Shown here in pieces: positions 1 through 4,548 of a DNA stretch of 7,082 bases. Below the pieces are notes generated by a model. That model was not told the origin of the DNA and did not search any database. It saw only the letters and a program-made list of their open reading frames with translations. The DNA is from Actinomycetota bacterium (lineage in GTDB: Bacteria > Actinomycetota > Actinomycetes > Streptosporangiales > Streptosporangiaceae), in assembly GCA_003242605.1 (NCBI GenBank), contig QGUZ01000266.1, positions 1 to 7,082 on the forward strand, given 5' to 3'. The number at the start of each line of letters is the position of its first letter. The stretch's first letter is position 1. The position numbers and the translations under genes are program-made.

Positions 1-52
1 TGCGTCGTCCGCCGATTCTCCCCTCTTCCCTTTTCTCCGGCGCGTCCAATTT

Positions 53-391
53 TTATAAGCGCCCGGCGTAGCCCCCGTCCCCGGGGGCCTTCCCCAGCCC
101 CCCTTCCCCCTTGCCGAGCCCCCGCCGGTTCTGGGTGAGCGTCGCCTGCCGGCCGGCCACCACCAGCCGGGTCCGGTCGTCGACGGGGATGAGCCCCTGC
201 CCGGTCGGGTCGGGATGGTCGATCCAGGCCTCGGGCAGGGCGGGGCAGGACAGCTCGGCACGCCGCGGGACGGTGCGCACGCTGACCGTCGCCTCGCCGT
301 ACGGGCCCGCCGTACCGGTCAGCACGAGGTAGAAGTCGCGCTTCTCGCGACCCCGCGGCGCACGGCGGGCCAGCGTGAACTCGACGCTCAT
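53..391 (-). CDS. Small hypothetical protein (112 aa), last gene of the minus-strand operon
   Basis: I do not recognise this protein. Its ATG overlaps the TGA of the upstream EspG-like gene (ATGA, 388-391), which decides the start and implies translational coupling, so it probably acts with that protein. Residues 1-85 look like one small, beta-rich soluble domain: alternating hydrophobic strands (FYLVLTG, ATVSVRT, RLVVAGRQATLT), one Cys at position 49 and an ALPEAWIDHPDP segment. There is no signal peptide or membrane helix. The last 25 residues are a Gly/Lys-rich low-complexity tail with a repeated GLGK element, encoded by a G-tract-rich stretch. The final sense codon is TTA (56-58), rare in high-GC actinomycetes, followed by TAA. 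It could be an accessory chaperone subunit or an immunity-type partner of the 485-aa protein, but nothing in the sequence decides this. That it is a real gene is fairly sure from the overlap and frame; its function is unknown. Confidence 0.7.
   Translation of the reverse strand: MSVEFTLARRAPRGREKRDFYLVLTGTAGPYGEATVSVRTVPRRAELSCPALPEAWIDHPDPTGQGLIPVDDRTRLVVAGRQATLTQNRRGLGKGEGGLGKAPGDGGYAGRL
72..123 (-). other. G-tract cluster, possible G-quadruplex in the 3' end of the 112-aa gene
   Basis: The plus strand has C-runs at 72-76, 79-82, 92-95, 98-103, 106-110 and 119-123, so the coding (minus) strand and its mRNA carry six G-runs of 4 to 6. Three of them are separated by only 2 nt; the others by 2, 8 and 9 nt. 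This could fold as a G-quadruplex near the end of the operon. A G5 run on the plus strand (83-87) could instead pair with a neighbouring C-run and compete. It may equally be a by-product of Gly-rich coding in a GC-rich genome. Confidence 0.35.
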
Positions 392-1212
392 GCCACGATG
401 TTGAGCTCGTCCCGGTCGGGGATCAGGTTGGTGATCATGTCCCACAGGTCCTTCGCCTCGACGTGCACGAGCCGCAGCTCGGCGGAGGGAGAGACCCCGT
501 TCGGCATGATCGGCTCGGCCGGGCGCTCCCGCAGCCAGTACCCGAGCGGCCCGCAGTCGAGTACGGCGATGCCGCGGATCTCGGTCTGCTTGCCCGACCG
601 GTTCTGGTAGGCCACGGTCATCCGCCAGTTCGCGTTGAGCTGGAGGATCAGGTGGGTGAGGACGGTCAGCTCGGGGTCGCCGGGGGCGCCGGCCTCGCTG
701 AGCGCGGCGCGCAGCCGCTCGGCGGCCTCCTCCACGGATTCGGCGTTCATCTGGGCGATCGCGGTGAAGCCCGCGTCGAGCACGCCGACGGTGGTGTTGA
801 CGATCGGCGCCTGCGGCGGCTTGATGTCCCGGTTGCGCAGGCCGACCGCGCGGGCGAGCGACCACACGAGCATGCTGAGGTCGGTCGGGACGTACTCCGC
901 CTCCTGCTCCCCCGGCCAGGTCTCGTAGGTGTAGCAGGCGTCCTGGCCGACGACGGCGCCGTGCAGCGTCACCCCGTCGCCGCCGGACACCTCGATCTGC
1001 ACGAGCAGGATGGTGTCGGCGAGCACCCGGGTGAGGGTGGCGAGCTCGGGCAGGACCGCGTCCTCCTCGCTGAGCAGGCCCGCCTCCCGCATGGCGTCGC
1101 GCGCCGGCACGAGGTCCTCCGGGATCGCCTCACCGTCGTGCAGGTGGCCGAGGACCTTCAGATGGTCGGCTCCCAGCCGGAACCGTTCACGTGCGCTGTC
1201 GAAGGACGGCAT
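388..1212 (-). CDS. EspG-like T7SS-associated chaperone candidate (274 aa)
   Basis: Soluble 274-aa protein with no signal peptide or membrane segment. The architecture resembles the EspG family, cytosolic chaperones that bind type VII secretion substrates. A helical N-terminal part (residues 1-70) is followed by a beta segment (LLVQIEVSGG, about 69-78, and VTLHGAVVG, 81-89), then a helix (about 110-125) and a central helical region with the acidic stretch SVEEAAERLRAAL. A second half repeats the pattern: a sheet at about 195-220, the motif GIAVLDCGPLGYWLRE (214-229), a strand ELRLVHVE and a terminal helix DLWDMITNLI. The D-x-GPLGYWL piece matches the W-x-D-x-x-x-GRxL/W segment I remember from EspG C-termini, but the resemblance is remote. 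The start is supported by AGGAGA 4 nt upstream. The gene begins 30 nt after the 485-aa gene and overlaps the 112-aa gene, so it belongs to one operon. If the EspG assignment is right, its client is probably the 485-aa protein or the divergent WXG protein. Confidence 0.6.
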   Translation of the reverse strand: MPSFDSARERFRLGADHLKVLGHLHDGEAIPEDLVPARDAMREAGLLSEEDAVLPELATLTRVLADTILLVQIEVSGGDGVTLHGAVVGQDACYTYETWPGEQEAEYVPTDLSMLVWSLARAVGLRNRDIKPPQAPIVNTTVGVLDAGFTAIAQMNAESVEEAAERLRAALSEAGAPGDPELTVLTHLILQLNANWRMTVAYQNRSGKQTEIRGIAVLDCGPLGYWLRERPAEPIMPNGVSPSAELRLVHVEAKDLWDMITNLIPDRDELNIVA

Positions 1213-1242
1213 GTCGTCTCCTGATCACTCCTACCGAAGGTC

Positions 1243-2700
1243 CTAGCCGAACGGGTTGAGGCTCTTGAGGGCGTTGCCGACTTTGTTGAGACCGTCGCCG
1301 ACCGCCTTGAGGCCGCTGTCGATGGCGTCGCCCGCCTTCTTCAGGCCGGCGTCGACCAGCTCGCCCGCCTTCTCCACACCGCGGTTGAACGCCTCGGCGG
1401 CCTTCTTCGCCCCCGCCTTGATATCGTCCCAGTGCTCGACCGCCTTGGCGCCGAGGTACACGGCACCGGTCACCACGGTAGCCCCGATCGTGACCGGGTT
1501 CGGGGCGACCATCGCGGCGGTGAGCGAGGCGTTGAACCCGAGCTCGGCGACGTCCGCCACGTACCCCGCGCCGTTGCGCTTGAACGCCTCGACCGGGTTG
1601 CCCTGCGAGATCACGTTCGCCGCGCTGTACACCGTGGACCCGGCGCTGCCGACGATGCCCGTCACGCGCAGCGCGCCCGCGGTCCTGGCGACCGTACCGA
1701 GCCGGCTGAGCTCCTCCGGCGTCTTGTTGAGGATGTCGGCGGCCGCCTTGAGCTTGTTCGGATCGGCGGTCGACGCCCAGACCTTGAGCAGGTTCGCCTG
1801 GCCGGCGGTCTTGACGGCCTGACCCGAGTGGGTGGTGCCGCCGAGCACCTCGGCGAGCTTGTTGTTGCCGAAGGTCAGGTCGATGAACTGGTTGACGCGC
1901 AGGCCCATGAGCGCCCGGCCGCCGTTGACCAGCCGGTTGACCTGGTCCATCTCCATGTACTCGGGCAGCCGCGCGACGTAGTCCCGGTAGAGGGAGCTGC
2001 GTTCGAACAGCTTCCGGGTGAAGTTGCCGAGCGTGGTGCCCGGGGCCGTGGCCGACCGGGTCTGGACCGTCCAGCGTCCACCGGTGATCTTGTGGAACAG
2101 CGGCTGCCAGAGGTGGTTGTTCATCAGCAGCCGGCCCAGCGAGACGCTCTGGCTGAACACGACGGGCGCCGTCACGGCCACGCCCTTGACGTCCCCGATG
2201 ACCTCGAGGACCTTCGCGACGGTGGCCTCGTGCGGCGCGAGCTGGGGGATGAGCTTGCCGAGCGCCGCCGCCTCCAGCCGCTTGATGTAGTCGTCGAGCG
2301 ACTCGCCGGGCTTGCGGGCGTACTGGTTGTGGTCGTTCTGCGCCGCCCAGTCGGCCACGGTGTTGAGCCAGATGAGCAGCATCGGGTCGAGCTTGTCGCC
2401 GTTCGCGGAGATCTCCAGCGGGGAGAACCCGGCCCAGGCGAGGCCGGCGAACGGGTCCCCGGTCTGGAGCCGGGCGATGGCGGCACGGCGGCGCAGGTCC
2501 TGGCCGGTGTTCCGGGCCCAGGTCGGCATCTCCTGCAGCGAGGACATCAGCGTGCGGACCTGGAGGGTGGAGGCCCGTGCGAAGGCGTCTCCGGTGGCCG
2601 TGTCCAGGTCGTCCATGCGGTCGGCCAGCCGTTCGAGTTCATCAGGTTTCAGATAACGAAGACCGTCTCCACCCATGGACCCACACTGTATATCTGACAT
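1243..2700 (-). CDS. Putative T7SS substrate/effector-like protein with C-terminal 11-residue amphipathic repeats (485 aa)
   Basis: I recognise no named domain. Residues 17-78 form a charged helical region (ELERLADRMDDLD ... TWARNTGQDLRRRAAIARL) reminiscent of the N-terminal helical hairpins of type VII substrates. Residues 80-290 are a mixed, probably globular region. Residues 340-420 are rich in Gly, Ala and Val, with hydrophobic stretches at about 342-362 and 390-418 that could enter a membrane. Residues 427-481 are five consecutive 11-residue units with consensus like hydrophobic-D-x-G-L-K-K-A-G-D-A, ending in LNPFG. There is no N-terminal signal peptide, fitting a substrate of a Sec-independent system. 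The start is uncertain: ATG 2700 has no Shine-Dalgarno upstream, nor does ATG 2676 (residue 9), so it may be leaderless or begin later. It is first in the operon with the EspG-like gene 30 nt downstream. Secretion and a membrane-active role are inference; a structural or cell-surface role is possible. Confidence 0.75.
   Translation of the reverse strand: MSDIQCGSMGGDGLRYLKPDELERLADRMDDLDTATGDAFARASTLQVRTLMSSLQEMPTWARNTGQDLRRRAAIARLQTGDPFAGLAWAGFSPLEISANGDKLDPMLLIWLNTVADWAAQNDHNQYARKPGESLDDYIKRLEAAALGKLIPQLAPHEATVAKVLEVIGDVKGVAVTAPVVFSQSVSLGRLLMNNHLWQPLFHKITGGRWTVQTRSATAPGTTLGNFTRKLFERSSLYRDYVARLPEYMEMDQVNRLVNGGRALMGLRVNQFIDLTFGNNKLAEVLGGTTHSGQAVKTAGQANLLKVWASTADPNKLKAAADILNKTPEELSRLGTVARTAGALRVTGIVGSAGSTVYSAANVISQGNPVEAFKRNGAGYVADVAELGFNASLTAAMVAPNPVTIGATVVTGAVYLGAKAVEHWDDIKAGAKKAAEAFNRGVEKAGELVDAGLKKAGDAIDSGLKAVGDGLNKVGNALKSLNPFG
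1258..1422 (-). repeat. Five in-frame 33-bp units encoding 11-residue amphipathic repeats
   Basis: These encode residues 427-481 of the 485-aa protein. Units begin at residues I427, F438, V449, I460 and L471, each 11 residues, for example VDAGLKKAGDA and IDSGLKAVGDG. Hydrophobic residues recur at unit positions 1, 5 and 8, with Gly at positions 4 and 9 and Lys or Asp/Glu between. An 11-residue period equals three helical turns and is typical of amphipathic helices that lie on membranes, as in apolipoproteins and synuclein. The DNA copies are diverged, so the period is kept mainly at protein level. Confidence 0.7.
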
Positions 2701-2711
2701 CTTGACAAGAT
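2699..2711. promoter_or_regulatory. 13-bp perfect palindrome in the divergent intergenic region (candidate operator)
   Basis: ATCTTG-A-CAAGAT is a perfect 6-bp inverted repeat around a single base. It sits inside the 41-bp gap between the divergent starts at 2700 and 2742, and its left arm covers the first two bases of the 485-aa start codon read from the plus strand. It contains TTGACA on the plus strand and TTGTCA on the minus strand, both -35-like. No good -10 lies 16-18 nt downstream on either strand, so an operator shared by both transcripts is the better guess. Confidence 0.45.
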
Positions 2712-2741
2712 CGGTGATTTGACGGAGGAAAAGGGGCGATC

Positions 2742-3017
2742 ATGGCGGATCCCATGGTGCAGGAGCTCAGGGACCGGGCGGCGAAGCTCCGGGTCTTCGC
2801 CGACCACGTGCAGGCGCTCCCGGACCGGGTGGACGACGAGGCGGCGAAGATGGACTGGTCAGGCCCGCTGACCGATCGGGTGCGGGGCGAGATCAGGAAC
2901 TGGAAGAACCGCTGCAGCAACGTCGCCGACCAGATCCGCGAGGAGGCGGGCCGGCTCGAGGAGGAGGCGAGCCGGTTGGCACGGCAGCGCGCCGACGCCC
3001 CGAATCTGCCGGTCTGA
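2742..3017 (+). CDS. WXG-motif helical-hairpin protein (91 aa), type VII secretion substrate candidate
   Basis: This 91-residue protein is almost entirely helical and highly charged. Helix 1 spans about 5-36, the turn holds WSG (W39-S40-G41), and helix 2 spans about 43-84. This is the layout of WXG100 (ESAT-6-like) proteins, small dimeric hairpins exported by ESX/T7SS machines. Helix 2 has a long coiled-coil-like run (ADQIREEAGRLEEEASRLARQ). There is no Tyr, so the canonical C-terminal YxxxD/E export motif is absent; it may depend on a partner. AAGGGG 5 nt before ATG 2742 is a good ribosome site. It is divergent from the 485-aa gene across 41 bp, which suggests shared control and a functional link, for example as its co-secreted partner. 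The next gene, a membrane protein, follows after 80 nt. WXG100 superfamily membership is likely; the precise subfamily is unknown. Confidence 0.8.
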   Translation: MADPMVQELRDRAAKLRVFADHVQALPDRVDDEAAKMDWSGPLTDRVRGEIRNWKNRCSNVADQIREEAGRLEEEASRLARQRADAPNLPV

Positions 3018-3082
3018 GCCGGAGTCACGTCTCGCCGCCGCACGGCCGGCAGCGCGATCGGCCGCGAGGCGACGCCCGGGTG

Positions 3083-3089
3083 AAGGGAG
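3083..3089 (+). promoter_or_regulatory. Shine-Dalgarno that fixes the start of the membrane protein at 3098
   Basis: AAGGGAG lies 8 nt before ATG 3098. A longer in-frame start, GTG 3080, lies upstream of this element and would place the ribosome site inside the coding region; nothing comparable precedes GTG 3080. The ATG is therefore preferred. Confidence 0.65.
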
Positions 3090-3097
3090 CCGGTCCG

Positions 3098-3415
3098 ATG
3101 AGCACGCTCGGAACTCTCGCGGCGATGGCGGCGATCGCCGTCGTCTTCGTGTTGCCCGGCTGGCTGGCCTACGCCGGCAGATGGACCGAGTGGGTCAACG
3201 CGCCCTACGTGCTGCATGCGCCGCTGGCGATGCTGTGGATCGGCGCCGGCGGCGAGTTCCTGCTGCTGGGTTCGCTCGTCGAGGACGCCGGAATCCGGGG
3301 CATCGGCCGCCTGCTCGGCGCCGTCGGCATGTCCCTGCTCCTCATCGGGGGGATCTCGCTCTTCTGGACCCCGCCGTCCCTGCGCCCACGCTGGTACCGC
3401 GAACGCGAACGCTGA
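3098..3415 (+). CDS. Small three-helix membrane protein (105 aa), unknown function
   Basis: I do not recognise the family. Hydrophobicity by eye gives three membrane helices: residues 4-25 (AAIAVVFVLPGWLAYAG region), 40-61 (APLAMLWIGAGGEFLLLGSL region) and 70-90 (GRLLGAVGMSLLLIGGISLFW region). They are separated by a short WTEWVNAPY loop and an acidic-to-basic loop (VEDAGIRGIG). The tail TPPSLRPRWYRERER is strongly basic, so by the positive-inside rule the C-terminus is cytoplasmic and the N-terminus outside. The ATG is chosen over an upstream GTG because of the ribosome site before it. It follows the 91-aa WXG gene by 80 nt on the same strand and may be co-transcribed, but no membrane partner of this type is known to me in T7SS loci. 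The 3' end shares an 11-bp block with downstream repeat sequence (GGTACCGCGAA, 3393-3403 and 3554-3564), so its tail may belong to a repeat unit. Confidence 0.65.
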   Translation: MSTLGTLAAMAAIAVVFVLPGWLAYAGRWTEWVNAPYVLHAPLAMLWIGAGGEFLLLGSLVEDAGIRGIGRLLGAVGMSLLLIGGISLFWTPPSLRPRWYRERER

Positions 3416-3416
3416 T

Positions 3417-3436
3417 GCCGCCCGCCACGCGGCGGC
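3417..3436 (+). terminator. Weak GC hairpin just after the membrane gene
   Basis: GCCGCC (3417-3422) can pair with GGCGGC (3431-3436) around an 8-nt loop, 1 nt after the stop codon. There is no T-tract, so this would be at best a weak, non-canonical terminator. The right arm overlaps repeat copy 1. Confidence 0.25.
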
Positions 3437-3482
3437 TCCTGGCCCGGCTCGCGTGGAGGCCGCCGGGATGACGGTCGTGGCG
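3432..3482 (+). repeat. Direct repeat copy 1 (51 bp)
   Basis: Begins GCGGCTCCTGG and ends GGTCGTGGCG. Against copy 2 I count 48 of 52 aligned positions identical, with one gap. This copy can form a CCCGGC/GCCGGG hairpin (3443-3448 with 3462-3467); that hairpin is shortened in copy 2 and lost in copy 3. It starts 161 bp before copy 2. Confidence 0.85.
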
Positions 3483-3592
3483 CGGCGAGACAGCGGGGGA
3501 GAGGGGTCCGTCGCGGGTGTGGCGTCGTGCGCGTTTGTCGCTGCAGCCGCGTCGGTACCGCGAATCTGAACGCCGCCTTGGTCCTGCCATGT

Positions 3593-3644
3593 GCGGCTCT
3601 TGGCCCGGGCTCGCGTGGAGGCTGCCGGGGTGACGGTCGTGGCG
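3593..3644 (+). repeat. Direct repeat copy 2 (52 bp)
   Basis: Begins GCGGCTCTTGG. It is close to copy 1 over its whole length and matches copy 3 at 46 of 52 positions, with the 3' half (TGGAGGCTGCC onwards) identical to copy 3. It is separated from both neighbouring copies by exactly 110 bp. The CCCGG/CCGGG stem is down to 5 bp here. Confidence 0.85.
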
Positions 3645-3754
3645 TGGCGGTTTGGGTGACGAGGTGTGCAGCCGTGGGGGTGAGGCGGTGAGGCCTCGTC
3701 GGTGTCGGCGCAGGTGTTACGAGCGTGCCCGCTGGTCCTGTGCCTCGCGGTGCG

Positions 3755-3806
3755 GCGGCTTTTGGGCGGGGTTCGGCTGGAGGCTGCCGGGGTGACGGTC
3801 GTGGCG
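3755..3806 (+). repeat. Direct repeat copy 3 (52 bp)
   Basis: Begins GCGGCTTTTGG and shares the conserved 3' half with copy 2 without change. Differences cluster in the 5' half, removing the hairpin possible in copy 1. TGGTCCTG occurs shortly upstream of both copy 2 (3579) and copy 3 (3733), so similarity extends somewhat beyond the core. Confidence 0.85.
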
Positions 3807-3924
3807 TGATGGAGAACGAGGCGCCTGTGGATTGCCCCGTTATCGCCGCCGTCCACCCTGGCCGCCACGGAGTGCCGACCGAGCGGATCGCGATGCCGCC
3901 CGCCCTTGCTTACACCGTGAAATG

Positions 3925-3934
3925 GGAACGTTCC
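3925..3934. promoter_or_regulatory. 10-bp perfect palindrome GGAACGTTCC upstream of the WXG100 gene
   Basis: A self-complementary 10-mer about 95 bp upstream of ATG 4029. It could be half of an operator. It also contains GGAAC, the usual -35 core of ECF sigma factors, on both strands, but I see no matching ECF -10 at the expected distance. Confidence 0.3.
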
Positions 3935-3959
3935 AAGCCTCATAGCCGCTGGGTATAGC
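3931..3959 (+). promoter_or_regulatory. Candidate promoter for the WXG100 gene
   Basis: TTCCAA (3931-3936) and TATAGC (3954-3959) are spaced by 17 nt, a usual housekeeping-sigma distance. The -10 keeps TATA, but the -35 is poor, and it overlaps the palindrome at 3925-3934. An alternative -10 of TANNNT type is TACGGT at 3986-3991. The gene must have its own promoter region here, given the repeat-filled gap upstream; the exact boxes are uncertain. Confidence 0.3.
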
Positions 3960-4000
3960 GCGGGTCATTGCCGAGCCTTGACGCTTACGGTAAAGCCACT

Positions 4001-4013
4001 TGACACAATGTCA
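4001..4013. promoter_or_regulatory. Inverted repeat TGACA-CAA-TGTCA directly before the WXG100 ribosome site
   Basis: Perfect 5-bp arms around a 3-nt centre, ending 2 nt before the purine-rich ribosome site. With the two preceding bases it reads CTTGACA, which also occurs in the palindrome upstream of the other WXG gene (2701-2707). It is too close to the start to be a -35 box, so an operator or RNA-level role is more plausible. Confidence 0.35.
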
Positions 4014-4017
4014 GGAA

Positions 4018-4023
4018 AAGGAG
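4018..4023 (+). promoter_or_regulatory. Shine-Dalgarno that fixes the WXG100 start at 4029
   Basis: AAGGAG lies 5 nt before ATG 4029. Alternative in-frame starts at TTG 3978 and ATG 4008 have no such site and would add residues not typical of WXG100 N-termini, so the 90-aa form is preferred. Confidence 0.8.
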
Positions 4024-4028
4024 ACGGC

Positions 4029-4301
4029 ATGAGCCACAGCTTGCTCGGCGGCGACCCGGCGGAGATGCAGGCCATGGCCGCGCAGTTCACCCAGCAGGCC
4101 GATCAGGTGCGCGCCACGATGACCAACCTCGACCGCGAGGCGGCCAAGGTCGGCACGGCGTGGACCGGTCCAGGCGCGATGCGCTTCAAGGACGCCTGGG
4201 AGAGCTACCGCGCCGCATTCCAGCGCATGGCCGAGGAGCTCAACGAGGCCTCCCGCGTCATCAACACCTACCGAGGCAACATCGAGTCCGCCACCCGCTG
4301 A
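4029..4301 (+). CDS. WXG100 family type VII secretion protein (90 aa)
   Basis: A canonical WXG100 (ESAT-6/CFP-10-like) protein in length and design. Helix 1 spans about 9-41, the WTG turn is at W45-T46-G47, and helix 2 at about 50-84 begins with GAMRFKDAWESYRAAF, the F/W-rich face usual for the family. Such proteins form four-helix dimers and are exported by the EccC/EssC ATPase, often together with a partner. The tail has YRGNIE, one residue off the canonical YxxxD/E export signal. The gene has a strong ribosome site and its own upstream regulatory region, and is followed at once by a strong intrinsic terminator, so it is probably transcribed alone. The ATPase gene converges from the right, which supports a machine-substrate pairing. 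It could dimerise with itself or with the 91-aa WXG protein at 2742; the sequence does not settle which. Confidence 0.95.
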   Translation: MSHSLLGGDPAEMQAMAAQFTQQADQVRATMTNLDREAAKVGTAWTGPGAMRFKDAWESYRAAFQRMAEELNEASRVINTYRGNIESATR

Positions 4302-4319
4302 CCGGCCTCCGCACACTAC

Positions 4320-4355
4320 CGGCGCCGACCCGCCGAGGTCGGCGCCGCGTTTTTT
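4320..4355 (+). terminator. Intrinsic terminator of the WXG100 gene
   Basis: An 11-bp perfect GC-rich stem (4320-4330 with 4337-4347) around the 6-nt loop CGCCGA, followed after 2 nt by six Ts (4350-4355). It lies 18 nt after the WXG100 stop. The T-tract serves the plus strand only; there is no matching A-tract on the left side for the convergent ATPase gene. Confidence 0.92.
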
Positions 4356-4387
4356 CATCGCCGGCCCACACCGACCGCCGCCTGCGG

Positions 4388-4436
4388 TGCCCAGGAGGGA
4401 CGGGTGCAGGAGTGCCAGGAGGGACAGGTGCAGGAG
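4388..4436 (+). repeat. Short tandem duplication (25 + 24 bp)
   Basis: Two adjacent units, 4388-4412 and 4413-4436, differ by one substitution and one base deletion; each reads TGCC(C)AGGAGGGAC then GGTGCAGGAG. They lie in the 247-bp gap between the WXG100 gene and the convergent ATPase gene. Apart from the terminator and this duplication I see nothing else in that gap. Confidence 0.8.
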
Positions 4437-4548
4437 GAGTCGCGGTGGGCGAGGTTCCATGCCGCTTGATGCCCTCGCGAGTGGGGCGGCCCCGGTCACG
4501 GACCGCGCCGAGAGCCGGCGAGGTCTCCGGGAACGGCCGCGTGGTGGG

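Larger units (their letters stand above)
3416..4028. other. 613-bp non-coding stretch with three direct repeats and an upstream regulatory region
   Basis: No convincing gene is found on either strand. The left two thirds (to about 3806) hold three copies of a 51-52 bp repeat separated by two unrelated-looking 110-bp spacers. The right third is less GC-rich and has palindromes and promoter-like elements leading to the WXG100 gene at 4029. Open frames here lack ribosome sites, or simply run antisense through neighbouring genes. Confidence 0.6.

Noticed and set aside
54..59. TATAAG as a -10 promoter box on the plus strand
   Set aside because: It would transcribe antisense into the operon and has no -35 match at the right distance; it is the AT-rich stop region of the 112-aa gene.
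392..865. Upstream extension of the 112-aa frame
   Set aside because: It is Arg-rich shadow of the EspG-like gene in another frame; the ATGA overlap gives a better start.
3080..3097. GTG 3080 as start of the membrane protein
   Set aside because: The only good ribosome site lies after this codon and points to ATG 3098.
3443..3467. Conserved RNA hairpin in the direct repeats
   Set aside because: The 6-bp stem in copy 1 is reduced in copy 2 and lost in copy 3, so it is not the conserved property of the repeat.
3432..3806. Repeat-spacer array resembling CRISPR
   Set aside because: Repeats are 51-52 bp and spacers 110 bp, both too long, with only three diverged copies and no cas genes.
2642..3943. 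433-codon minus-strand open frame covering the WXG and membrane genes
   Set aside because: It runs antisense through two well-supported genes and the repeat array, and its protein is Arg/Pro/Thr-rich shadow translation with repeat-derived ATTVTPAAS-type peptides.
3725..3958. Small plus-strand frame in the repeat/regulatory region
   Set aside because: No ribosome site at the first or the internal ATG; the N-terminal part is repeat sequence and the rest overlaps promoter-like elements.
4011..4499. 162-codon minus-strand frame with a signal-peptide-like Leu-rich start
   Set aside because: The Leu-rich segment comes from the tandem duplication at 4388-4436, and the rest is antisense to the WXG100 gene and its terminator.
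4506..4520. Terminator for the ATPase gene
   Set aside because: CGCCG/CGGCG gives only a 5-bp stem with no T-tract on the relevant strand.
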